Assembly (NCBI GenBank): GCA_964036045.1
Contig: OZ038382.1
Location: 144,658,961 to 144,722,960 of the forward strand
Direction: 5' to 3'
Source: Eutreptiella sp. 'Long Island Sound 2002'
Lineage: Eukaryota; Euglenozoa; Euglenophyceae; Eutreptiales; Eutreptiaceae
Length of the DNA: 64,000 nucleotides
Shown one piece after another: positions 18,106 through 28,034 of the stretch. The notes below the pieces were generated by a model. The model was not told the DNA's origin, did not search any database, and saw only the letters and a program-made list of their open reading frames with translations. The position numbers were made by a program, and so were the translations under genes. Each line of letters starts with the position of its first letter. Within the stretch, counting starts at the first letter, position 1.

Positions 18106-20277
18106 TTACCCGCCCCCCCAAAACGAAGGCAAGTTACCCATAGCTGGGAGGGGGTCACTCTTGAAAAATTCCTGCACGTTGGAAGAACTCACGTGCTTCT
18201 CCCTATCATGGGTGCTGCCTTTCATGTCCAGCCCCCGGAGGTCAAACGTAGCGCAACCCGCCTCATGTAGCAATGTGGGGGCGTTTGCCGGCGGCTTCGG
18301 GGTGGAGGGGTTGGTGTGCGGCCTCAGGATGTCCCCCAACCCAGAAAACTGCCCAACCCCCGGTGCGGGCGTAGTTTCTCCATACAGGCAATGGGAAAAA
18401 TGAGTGCCCTCTCCCGTCAAAACATGTGGCGGAGCCCCAGGCTCGGCTTTGACGGGGTAAGTGGGATGGGAAAGGCTGGGGTTGGGGTTCACGCTCTGGC
18501 AAGGGGTAGGGGTGTCTCGACGATCCTCCCCGTCATCCGCACACTCATCCTCCAACTCCTGTAATTTTCCTCTTAATACCTCCATCGCATTCGCGAGGGT
18601 TTCCATACCATTCACGACCTCTGGGCGCTGCGTCTCCAAAGCCCGGAGGGAGGTGTCATGTTCCGCCACTCGGGCTTCCACTGCCGCCACATCAAAATTC
18701 AGGGAGGTGGATACGTCCGGGAGTTTGGCCTGTGCTCCAGGCACTTGCTGCCGTCCCTTTACCAGCGCCAACTCCTGGGCGTTGTGTTGGACTTGTCGTT
18801 TCGAAGACGCATACTGCCTGTCCACTTCGTGGACCCTCCTGGCTAACGGATTCATGACCTCTGTTTGCAGGCGATCCGAACCTGATTCCGCCAGTATCAG
18901 GCGATGGTGACAGTCCTTGATCTCCTCCAGGTGCTGGCGCCGGATGGCTTCGAGGCTCTCCCTCATTTCACTTAGGACTTCCGCCTTCCAAGAGGCCTTG
19001 TCCTCGCTCTGGTGTAACACCCGGCCCCTGAGGTCAACCACCTGTGTGTTCAGCCGGGCCACTTCGTGTTCAAGGGCTTGATTGGCGTCCTCCAACGAAG
19101 ACACCTTAGATGCACACCAGGGGCAGCACCCGTCGCTGCCAGAGCATGAGTGAGAAGGAGGAGGGTCATTGGGTTGCTCAGGAGGTGGAGATTCTGTGGA
19201 GGCGCCAGTACCCTTTTCCAGTATGGAAATTCTGTTGAGCGCTGCGTGCAAAGTTTGTTCACAGTAGTTCAGGCGCGACCTCGTCGCTTTGATTGTGATG
19301 GTGCGCTCATCCAACAAGCTTGCTGTCCTGTCTAACTCTTCTATCACCGTTGTTTGCCGGATTTTTAAGGTCTGGTAATGACCCTCTAACGTTCCCACCT
19401 TCGGCTCTAACCCATTGACCACACGTTGGAGAGTGGTGACCTGTTCAAGAGGGGCTGTAGCCCTCCTGATTTCCGCCGTCTCCTGCGTGATGCGCTCGTA
19501 GGCCTTCGCGATGGTGGCCTCCTGGCGCGCCAACGCGCCCACGCGCTGCCCCATGTTGTTCAGGGAGGAGGACACGTTGTGGATGTGGCTGCTGAGCTGC
19601 AGCCCGGCGGCGTCCACTGAGGCTCGCACGCGTTCGGTGGCCGCCCGGCAGCTCTTGATGCCTGCCTCCGCACGGGTTGAGGACTCTTCCAAGCGCCGTA
19701 GGCGCGCCGCTGCTGCTACCTGCAGCATTTCGTTGACGCTGCGCTCCACCGTGGACAAGGCGGTGTTCTGGGCCTCTTGCAGGCCCCGATGATCACGCCA
19801 TAGGTCACCGATGTCGCGCTGTGCAGCCGTGACGGCGTTGCCCAGCGCCGCCGTGTCTCCTCTCATGGTCTCTAGATGGACTGCGATGCCTGCAAAGAGA
19901 TGATCGTGGGTTTTCAACAGATCAAACACCTGCTGATCCCCGTTCAGTCCCGATCTCAGCGCCTCCGTGACAGCAGTCATAGCTTCACGGAGCTCCGTCA
20001 CGCCGTCCTCTACCTGTTGCAAGCGCTCAACGTGGTCAGCGGTGTGGCTGATGACTTGCCACTCATGCAGACACCCATGTTGATCAACCCAGCGATGCCT
20101 CTCCACATTGACTAGCACGCGAGCTGCAGACAGGGTCGGTGGCACTGATACTTGTGGATCAAACGCTGCTGCCTTCACAGGGCTTGAGAGGATCATCGGC
20201 TCCGCCGGAGCCTGTTGCTGTGTTGTAGACTCATACAGCTGCAGCCGCAACAGTTCAGGTTCACCGATGCTAACCAT
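18106..20277 (-). CDS. Element A first ORF: long coiled-coil protein
   Basis: 723 residues from an ATG at 20277, about 70 bases inside the primer site, so it is the first ORF of the element. From about residue 100 to 590 it is dominated by Glu/Arg/Ala/Leu/Gln heptad-like sequence, with a Cys break (CCPWCASK) near 390. The C-terminal 130 residues are Pro/Thr-rich. It has no enzyme motif. A protein in this place would normally be the N-terminal (matrix or assembly) part of Gag, but capsid and knuckle lie in another frame downstream, so it may be a separate structural protein or be joined by frameshift or splicing. The last codons lie in a G7 run, and the TAA stop overlaps a GG|GTAAGT splice-donor-like sequence. 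Unlike the downstream frame, it contains no internal stop. Confidence 0.65.
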   Translation of the reverse strand: MVSIGEPELLRLQLYESTTQQQAPAEPMILSSPVKAAAFDPQVSVPPTLSAARVLVNVERHRWVDQHGCLHEWQVISHTADHVERLQQVEDGVTELREAMTAVTEALRSGLNGDQQVFDLLKTHDHLFAGIAVHLETMRGDTAALGNAVTAAQRDIGDLWRDHRGLQEAQNTALSTVERSVNEMLQVAAAARLRRLEESSTRAEAGIKSCRAATERVRASVDAAGLQLSSHIHNVSSSLNNMGQRVGALARQEATIAKAYERITQETAEIRRATAPLEQVTTLQRVVNGLEPKVGTLEGHYQTLKIRQTTVIEELDRTASLLDERTITIKATRSRLNYCEQTLHAALNRISILEKGTGASTESPPPEQPNDPPPSHSCSGSDGCCPWCASKVSSLEDANQALEHEVARLNTQVVDLRGRVLHQSEDKASWKAEVLSEMRESLEAIRRQHLEEIKDCHHRLILAESGSDRLQTEVMNPLARRVHEVDRQYASSKRQVQHNAQELALVKGRQQVPGAQAKLPDVSTSLNFDVAAVEARVAEHDTSLRALETQRPEVVNGMETLANAMEVLRGKLQELEDECADDGEDRRDTPTPCQSVNPNPSLSHPTYPVKAEPGAPPHVLTGEGTHFSHCLYGETTPAPGVGQFSGLGDILRPHTNPSTPKPPANAPTLLHEAGCATFDLRGLDMKGSTHDREKHVSSSNVQEFFKSDPLPAMGNLPSFWGGG

Positions 20278-20349
20278 GGATTCACGAAACCATGTACTCA
20301 GCAGTCAGTCTTATATCAGAAAGTCAGAGATTCACGCTGCAAGCACCCG

Positions 20350-20361
20350 ATGATGCTACCA
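20350..20361 (-). other. Primer binding site of element A (initiator-Met type)
   Basis: On the minus strand TGGTAGCATCAT lies two bases inside the 5' LTR. TGGTAGCA is complementary to the 3' end of many eukaryotic initiator methionine tRNAs; the following bases match less well. Confidence 0.65.
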
Positions 20362-20363
20362 AC

Positions 20364-20787
20364 TGATAAGCCACTAGGCTCCTGCACAGGACCGATGCTG
20401 CAAAACACGTGAACTTTGTTTCAAAATCCAGACCACACTTGTACCTTTGCCCTCAAAGCAACGCACTGCTCATACACGTCGTAGTTGTTGATCCTGTCCG
20501 TGAATCCACAGTCAACGTGGTCACAAAGACCCTGTGCAACACACAGAAGTCCAGTCTCAGAATACTTTACAGAGCACATGCATACACGATGTGTAAAATG
20601 CATTCACCATGCTATTTAATAATCGCTAATTATTCTCTCGTAATTCTGTCTGTGCTCTGTCGTGATTCTGTCTGTACTCTGTAGTATTGATGTCGTCTGT
20701 ATTACGTTGTCAGGCCTATCTCTCGCGAGCGATCTCGCAGATGAGTCGCGATCGCTGGAGTTTGCACTCTGCTGCCTACTGCTAACA
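20364..20787 (-). repeat. Element A 5' LTR
   Basis: 424 bases. Plus-strand ends are TGATA...TAACA, a short inverted terminal repeat with TG/CA. The right 243 bases match 1-243. The left end is set by the primer site two bases further in. It is AT-rich compared with the coding part. Confidence 0.85.
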
Positions 20788-22644
20788 AGATGAAGTGCTC
20801 GCGATGCATGTGCCGGATTCCGACATACACACGTTGCCACGCTTCCTTGTGCATGCACCCACCTTCCCTTCTCTTCACAGGTCCAAAAGAGAAGTGTGTG
20901 CTCGTGTTTGCGTCGTTTGTGCGTTAAAGTAGGGTTGTCTAAGACGCTTAGGCTTGTTTTGCGTTGTGCCGTCGTCTCTCATTCGCCATTCCCTGTACTC
21001 CTTTTCGCAGATGACAAAACAGGCACAACACGAAGAATCGTGCAAGCCACACGATGCAATTAAACGCTTAGGGTTGTTTATAACTCGCAATAGGGTTGTT
21101 TAAATGCTTAGGTTTGTTTTGCATTCGCTTCACTTCGGCATTCACACGATGCATGGTGAGTAAGGTAGGTAAGCCCAAGAGGAGCTCACATTCTGGTTGA
21201 GTCAGTGTGGTTACAGCGGTTTTCGTCTCGCCTCCCTTCCCTGCATGCGTGCACACAATGCATTAAAGGGATTTGACAGTAGGCCAAGCGCTGTGCACGC
21301 GGTATGAACCCTTGCCAGGTTACCCAGGGCTTCGCCCTACGTTCCATAAGGGAACGGGCGAAGTCCATAAGCTTGCTTGCTTGCAATTGGGTTCAGGAAC
21401 AGTGTATTATAGGGCACACTAAGAAGCGTATAATACGTGGATTGTGTCTTGGTTCCTCCGTCTTGAACCCAGTCCATTGGCCTCTGTTGTACAGGTGGGA
21501 GAGGTACAGGGTGATTGGTGCACGCAGCAGCTACCTTCGGCGGCTATTCAATTTTTCTGCCCCAGCTAAACAGGGGCGCTGATCATAAACAAACAAATGG
21601 GAATATTGAACGTCATGGCCGAGATCAACACTTACTACACGCCTTGCTCACGGCACTCCTTCCCTCTAAGCCCTGGCAGAGAAACGCGCGAGGGCGTCTC
21701 CGTCAGGCCACAGTCGCCTAGTGGCACTGTGTTCGCTTCTTGTTTCATAGGGGGGCCATTAGGGCTCATGAGACCTTTGCCATCACAACGCCCAGTAGAG
21801 TGTGGGTGTAGGAGTGGTAGTCCTGCGTGGGGGCTTGAGCCAGTTGCAGTAGCGCTCGCCCACCAGGACGGTGCCACTATAGGGTGTGTAGGACCTGTAG
21901 TGCGTGTGTCACTGTGCCACGCGTTTCCTGCAATTTTACCAGGGTTGGTGGGCTGTGACAGTGGTTAGGTCAGCGTTTTGGCCACTTAGCAAAATGGCGT
22001 TTTCAAGCCTTCATAGCTTTTGGCCACCCCTCCCTTTAGTAGTCAGGTAGGTAGGAAAAACAATACCTCGATTAGTACGCTTGGTATTCCCCCAAGGTTT
22101 TGCAACAGCACAGAAGTTGGGCGCATAGGGGACGGGAGACCCAGGGCGTACTCCGTGGCATCAAAAAGACAACCCTCCAGGTTTAGCAAGCGTGCAGACT
22201 TGGGTATAATTAGGACACCACTTCTGCAACTTGCTCTCAGGACCTCAGGCATAGCACACTCACACATACCTAGGCAGACATGTATAGCGACCAGGTTAGG
22301 AAGGGTAGATCCCCATGGGTCTGGACCAGTTAGGGGTCCTAACTGTGGGCACGCTTGTCCCCAAGGAGGGTGAACACACCTTGCTTGTCATTTCCCCCTG
22401 GTCATTAGTATAGTTAGCCACCGTTCATGGTTGGCTCCCCAAGGTCATAACGTCAGGGCAGGTCCCATGGCACACATGGTCAACAAGGCAAACACTCGCT
22501 GGTTGGCTGCAAACCTGATAAGCGGCCATCTGGCTCACGCTGGTAACCATAGGCATGGGACTGCGGGGCACAGCCACGCTTGGTGCAGTGCTCAGAGAGC
22601 AGCGGTCTGGGCAAAACCAATGGCCCTCGACCAGGGGGTGGTTG
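20788..22644. other. Unassigned sequence between elements A and B
   Basis: About 1.86 kb with no ORF I can support. The longest candidate (21597-21968, 123 codons) has no recognisable motif and no typical composition. A degenerate 16-base motif, (A)(C/T)GCTTAGG(C/G/T)TTGTTT, occurs three times (near 20942, 21064 and 21102). This may be host intergenic DNA or an old element remnant. Confidence 0.5.
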
Positions 22645-25009
22645 TGAAGCCGGTTCGGACCCCCGTGGCCATCTTGAGGTCACTTGGGGTGTGTATCTAT
22701 GTGCCGGCAAGCCGCCATTGGCTGATATCATACTCTCCCATCCACCTGACCTAACCCGATGTGATAGTGTGATAGGTTTGGTCATTGCGGCTATGAGCGG
22801 CAATATTCAGTACCGAGGAGCCGCCAGCGGAGATTTATATATCGGAATATCAGGAATCAACAGGGTTTTATTATCATAATGTTTCCGTAATTTTTCAGCC
22901 TTTCGTTCTGATGGTCAATGTATCGGCGACTCTCAGTTGGCTCGCGATTTTGCGTTAACCGATTGGTTAACTGTTATTTCCAGATATTTTGGCGGATATT
23001 CCGTTGAAGGGTCAGATTTCATCAACAAAGGGTTCGTTGCTTCCGCAATTCTCTAAATAAGCACTCGAAATTTTAATCAGAATTTTTGGCGATGTCGAAA
23101 TCGGATTTTCGACTTCGACATCGCCGCACTTGATTTGGACTTCTTCAAGTGGTCATACTCCTTTCCCTATGCCCGAATCAGGTTTCCCTTCTACTTGCCA
23201 CCCATTTGACTTGGAGATATAAGGGAATCAAAAGCGAATCGTGGGTCCACTTTGAAGGATCATATCTACGCGCGAGTGTGAGGAACGAGAATAAGAAAGG
23301 TCGGGTTGCAAGCGCCTTAGTCTCAACTTAATTTAGGAAGCATCAAACGCCTTTGGTGTGTACACATGCCCGGTGTAGCAAGGGTTAATGGTCAAGAGGG
23401 TATAAAGTGATATATAACTCTTGGACCGTGCAACCGAACATTTTATTGTGACTTTCGAGTGTACCGCATGAGTGTTGGGGTTGCATAGCAACTTTCCTTG
23501 GGTTCCTACGTATTTTTAACGTGAAGTTATGTCAATGGAGGGACATGGCATATCATGGTGGGAGCCATATTTTGAGGGTATGTGTTGTATGCATGGTATA
23601 TGTTTGATATGCTCACGCCCATGTTATATATCTTCGTGTGGCCGAAGAGATGGGGAGCCATACGTGACAAGGGTCTTGCCCATATCCCAATTGTGGAATT
23701 CAAAGCGCTAGACCAAGTCTACCGCGTATGTATTGCTCATGGTATGTTTGACAAAGAGACCCATGGGTGCACTCCCATTTTCATGGGGCATGTAGATATT
23801 AGTGGCGAAGGTATCTCCATGCGCCTGATTGGGGATCCAAGTGGGGGAATTGTGCGCAAATGGTTCCAATCATTTGTGTATTGAACCATGAGCGGATATC
23901 ATGGGTGAGCATAGAGATATACTATCATGACAACTTTGTATTTGGTCATATTTTCATGTTTTTGACCTCAATTGTTGCTCATTTTTGCGTTTTGTGTACT
24001 TACCTGGTCGGCAAACAGCAAGAAGCCTATGGGGAGTCGAACGATGGTATGTTGTTCATATGTTGGCATATGCTTTGGAGTTGAACACCACCATATGCCA
24101 GATCGCGTACTCCATTTGGCTTGGCGCACGAAGGATTACAAAAATTGGTCTCAAGATCATGGGCTGACTTGGGCAGTGCGTGGCGCCCATATCTGAAGGG
24201 GTTTCGAGGGTAAAGTGGGGATGTACATGGGCATTGGCCTTTGGTCTCTATCTTCCATGAAAATGAGACTTTGATTCCATGCATGCTTTGAGCCTTCGGA
24301 TAAGTGGTAACTTCAATTTTGAGCATATATGTGATATATGGCCAATATGGTGTGAATTGGCAGTTTTTTGGCATGTTATGAGTTCAAACTCATAGGTCAT
24401 TTCTCTAAGCCCATTCGACTCCAAGTCCAACCAAGGTTATGTCAGGGTAGGGCATGGTCCTGAGTGCCACTCTGGGCCATGACACGCCACCTCCCCTATT
24501 GGGCTAGGATTTAGAGGCTTGGGGGTGAACACATTTTTGGGGTTTGTGTAATGACTTGTGACACATGGTATTCAGCCATCTCATTTGACCGGGTTCAGGG
24601 CAATAGGTTGGTGAGTCAAGGGAAGGTCTTGAGTCCAGGGAATGAGGGGTTTATAGCTGTGAATGTGTATGTTTACCTCTTTCCCCAACTTTGCTTTATT
24701 TGTGTTCATATGCCAATTTCAGGGCTTTCTTCCTTGGTGCAATTCTTGTACATGCCCGCCACCGTGGGAATACCGGTGTGCTGAACGAAAGCCCGCAGCC
24801 TGATTTGGATTGTGAATTGGGTTATTGCTATACTTGTGGGATCTGGTTGCTGTTCAGGGTTGAAGGAGGATTACATTTTCTATATTTTTGGATTTGGACC
24901 CTGGATTTTGAGGATTTGGAGAAATGCAATCGTTGATCCGGAGCAAGTCAGCAGGGGTGACAGGCGGAAGGGGCACAGCGGGGGCCGGTCCTGGTAGGGA
25001 CCTTCTTTA
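22645..25009 (+). repeat. Element B 5' LTR
   Basis: Starts TGAAGCCGG and ends CCTTCTTTA. The limits come from four copies: all share these ends, and beyond them the flanks differ (primer site here; unrelated sequence after C and D). The 3' end is TA rather than the usual CA. AT-rich, with many short unsupported ORFs. The gag frame opens inside it at 24924. Confidence 0.85.
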
Positions 25010-28000
25010 TGGTAGCAGAGGCTTACCTGCTGCCCCTACCAACCGCCGACCCGGGTACTTGGGCCCTTATGAGCCCTGCCCAAGTACGCCCCGGGTGCGT
25101 ATTGTGGACTCAGTGGAGACCACGCAGGAGATTGGAGCCATAGAAGGACCGAGACGTTCAAGAGCATGGCGAACTCCGGAAGTTGAAGCCCGAAGAGAAG
25201 AACGACACTCGGGAAGAGGAGGACGTGACATGGAGGACCTGGTCTCCATGTGTGAGCGTCGCTGCCGAAAGGCATGCAACCTCCGCTCCGCCGCGGAGGA
25301 CTCTGATGAGGCCTGCCATGCAGGCAGCAGTGGAGAGCGGGCCCGGCGCTACCGGAAGCGCGGGTCACCCAAGTTCGCGGCAAGGGACGCCGGGGCTATG
25401 GACACGGACCCCAGCCCGGTCAGGCTGTGGGAATCCGAGGGGCACTCCGAGGGCTATCGGACAGCCTACGAGCCACCTTCGGAGCCGGAGACGCCCGCGC
25501 CGATCGTCAGGGCGCATACGGCCCCTGAGCCCGCCCTGCAGCACGACGCCGAGGGCTTGGAGAGGCCAGCCAGGGCCCGGACGGCACCTGTGCCCCGGCA
25601 CACGGGTCCAGAGACGGACGCCATAGGCGATACGCCCATGGGCGATGAGTCTGAGGTGCCGGGAACCGCGGGTTGCGCTGAATCCGGCGGAAAGCACGCT
25701 GCGTGCCACTGCGAGCACGTGTCCTTCCTCATGGGCAAGTACCCGAAGATGGGGATGGACACCATCGTGCATCACCTTGACCGCCTGGACAACGCCAAGG
25801 ACGCTCTAGAGGAGGACGTCGCGGGGATCCTGGACGACCAGTCGGCCGCGGAGAACCACATGGAGGAGCTGCGAGCGGATCAGGCCCGGTACCGGGAGAA
25901 TCTGGAGCTGGCCCTGCAGAAGCAGCAACAAGTGGTGGACAGCCTCCTCCACTTAGTGGAGGACATGTCGGGACGCCTGAGAAGGCTAGAGGAGCGACAG
26001 CCCCTCGCCTCGGGTCCGGAGCTCCCGGCAAAGCCGGCCGCGGTAGAGCTGGTGGAGCGGGTTAAAACCCTCAGGAGCGCCATGGAGAAACCCATGGGCG
26101 GCCCTGCAGAGGCACCATACGCGCCTCCGCGTGTTGACCCGGGTGCGCTGCCGTATGTTCCCCTGTTCAGCGAATCCACAATGCTCGGGGAACACACGGC
26201 ACCGGCTGGGTCCATGCGGGAAGGGCACGTGACCACGGACCCGAGGAGCCTGACGGTACAGATGTCCCATGCCGCCCAGGATGTACCGCTCACGACGAAT
26301 ATGGCAGTCTATGCGGAAGAGAAGATCGAGATCCAGAACCAGACCATGCAGGGGCGAACCATGGGAAGCGCCGACGGACATGGTCGAGGCCATCCAAGCG
26401 GAAACCTGTGGGCGAAGGATCCCAATACGGGGATATGGACGGCCGATGGGGCAAATCCTTCCCGCATTCCAAACCCCATGGGTTCAGGCCCAACTGGACC
26501 GCACTCCATGGAGGAGAGGGATGTACGGGGAGTGTACTCACACCCCCCGGCCACAGGTGGTATCCGTCTCGGTGGAGTGGTGGCTGGAGACGTCGGAGAC
26601 GCCATCAGGATTGACGACCTCAGGGGAATCAAAATCCCCTATTACGACGGGAACCCGTCCAATTTGGATGACTTCATCCTGGACTGGGAAGACTTCGCCG
26701 AGGAGGTCGTCGGCGAGATGCGGGGAGCGCCGCGGGACAAGTGGGTATGCCGGACATTCCCACACCGGCTGGCGCAGGACCTCAAGGAGGAGCTGCGGGA
26801 TCAGATCCGGGAAGGATTGATCCGCACGGAGCAGGCCTGCCTCCAGTGGCTGGAGGACGAGGAGCGGTTGGACGCTCCGAACCAGAAGCTGGAGGACCTG
26901 TGGTCCATTCCACTGCCGCTGGACCGCGGTGAGTTGCGGGTCCGGGAGTGGAACCGGTATCTGCGGAAGTACCGCAGATGCCTCAAGTTGGTGGAAGACT
27001 GGAACGAGGCCAGTGAGATCCGCCACTTGCTGAAGGACGTCCTCCCCAGCAACTGGAAGAGGTGAGTGGAGGACGAGGAGAAGAAGAGGGCGAAGAAGCG
27101 CGTGGCGGTGAGGATTATGGCGGCGGAGGATACCCATGCGGGTATCATGGAGTTCTTCAGGAGGAACCTGGGGGAACCCAACCGGATGTTGGGCCTGAAG
27201 AACGCCGTGTACGTGGAGGTGTTCGGGGACTCCATGGGGCAAAGGTTGCTGCGCCTCAACAACGTGGAGTGGAGGCGCGGGGAGCCGCTGAGGATGCAAG
27301 TCATCTTCGCCCGCATGAGCCTGGACGAGATCGTGAAGTACATCACGGTGGAGTTGAAGCTCAATGCGAAGAATGAGGCCCACGTGCAGGATCGACATGG
27401 TCACGGACAACGAGGCCACCGAGAAGACCGACATCATCGGGAGATCCAGGAAGACACGGCCAACTCCGCGGAGGATGGTAGTGGAAGTGGCCAAGACCAC
27501 TGGTCCCGGGAGGATCACGAGGAGGCCCATTTCTTCGCATTTGTGGCGCACAACGTGAGGAACAATGGGCAGGATCGGTCCGGATGGAGCCAGGTGGGAC
27601 CCAAGAATGGCAAAGAGCCAAGGAGGATCGGGAACGCACCGCTCTCGTTCCGAGAGTACAGGTCTCAGCACGACGGGTGCTGGGTCTGTTATGGCAAGGG
27701 AAACAACCATGCACACGACCATCGTCAGTGCAAGGTGTATGAGGCGGACAAGAAGGCCTACTTCGCAGCCCACCCCGAGAAGAAGCCCAAGGAGCAGCGG
27801 ATTTCCGACTGGAAGGCGAAGGGCGGAGACGGGGGAAAAGGCCAAGGCAAAGGCCAAGGAAAAGGCGGAGGAAGAGGCTATGGTGGTGGACCTGGTCAAC
27901 ACCGACGAGTGAGGTCGATCGAGGAAGTTGCTGAGGACATGTTGAGGACGTTGGCGGAACTCAAGACCCAGCAAAGTGGAGGACAAAGTCCTGGCGGATC

Positions 28001-28034
28001 GCAGCCGGAAGGGGCTGCGGGAAGCCAAGTCTAG
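24924..28034 (+). CDS. gag: Element B gag: coiled coil, capsid-like region, unusual zinc knuckle
   Basis: One frame from an ATG at 24924, 86 bases before the end of the LTR, through the primer site to a TAG at 28032. It is interrupted once by a TGA at 27063-27065, after NWKR. The N-terminal ~300 residues are charged and Pro-rich. A coiled coil follows (about 270-380: LDRLDNAKDALEEDV ... RLRRLEER). A capsid-like region comes next (about 570-710, IPYYDGNPSNLDDFILDWEDF, typical of the retrotransposon Gag fold). After the TGA the frame goes on with RRNLGEPNRML and a Cys/His knuckle CWVCYGKGNNHAHDHRQC, whose spacing (C-x2-C-x8-H-x4-C) is longer than the usual knuckle. It ends in a GKG-rich tail. 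The TGA overlaps AG|GTGAGT, a splice-donor-like sequence, so readthrough, splicing or simple mutation are all possible. Confidence 0.75.
25010..25021 (+). other. Primer binding site of element B
   Basis: TGGTAGCAGAGG directly follows the LTR. All twelve bases are complementary to the 3' end of animal-type initiator methionine tRNA (...CCUCUGCUACCA). Confidence 0.85.

Larger units (their letters stand above)
1..20787 (-). mobile_element. Element A: Ty3/gypsy-like LTR retrotransposon with a nested LINE
   Basis: The last 243 bases of the 5' LTR (20545-20787) recur at 1-243 with 7 mismatches, so the two LTRs bound one minus-strand element. The LTR has TG...CA ends. A primer site sits two bases inside the 5' LTR and a purine tract abuts the 3' LTR. 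Between them, in minus-strand order, lie a coiled-coil ORF, capsid/zinc-knuckle, protease, a methyltransferase-like domain, RT, RNase H and integrase with chromodomain. About 9.2 kb of LINE sequence interrupts the 3' untranslated region; without it the element would be about 11.6 kb, a normal size for chromodomain Ty3 elements. The 3' LTR runs off the window, so target-site duplication cannot be checked. The coding region is broken by stop codons and this copy is very probably inactive. Confidence 0.85.

Noticed and set aside
23582-23884. 100-codon ORFs inside B-family LTRs (also 34431-34733)
   Set aside because: Present in the two B LTR copies but not kept as ORFs in C and D; composition is not protein-like. 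Most likely chance.
27825-27845. G-GGA-AAA slippery site for -1 frameshifting in B gag
   Set aside because: The -1 frame meets a TGA at 27932, so a shift here could not reach pol.
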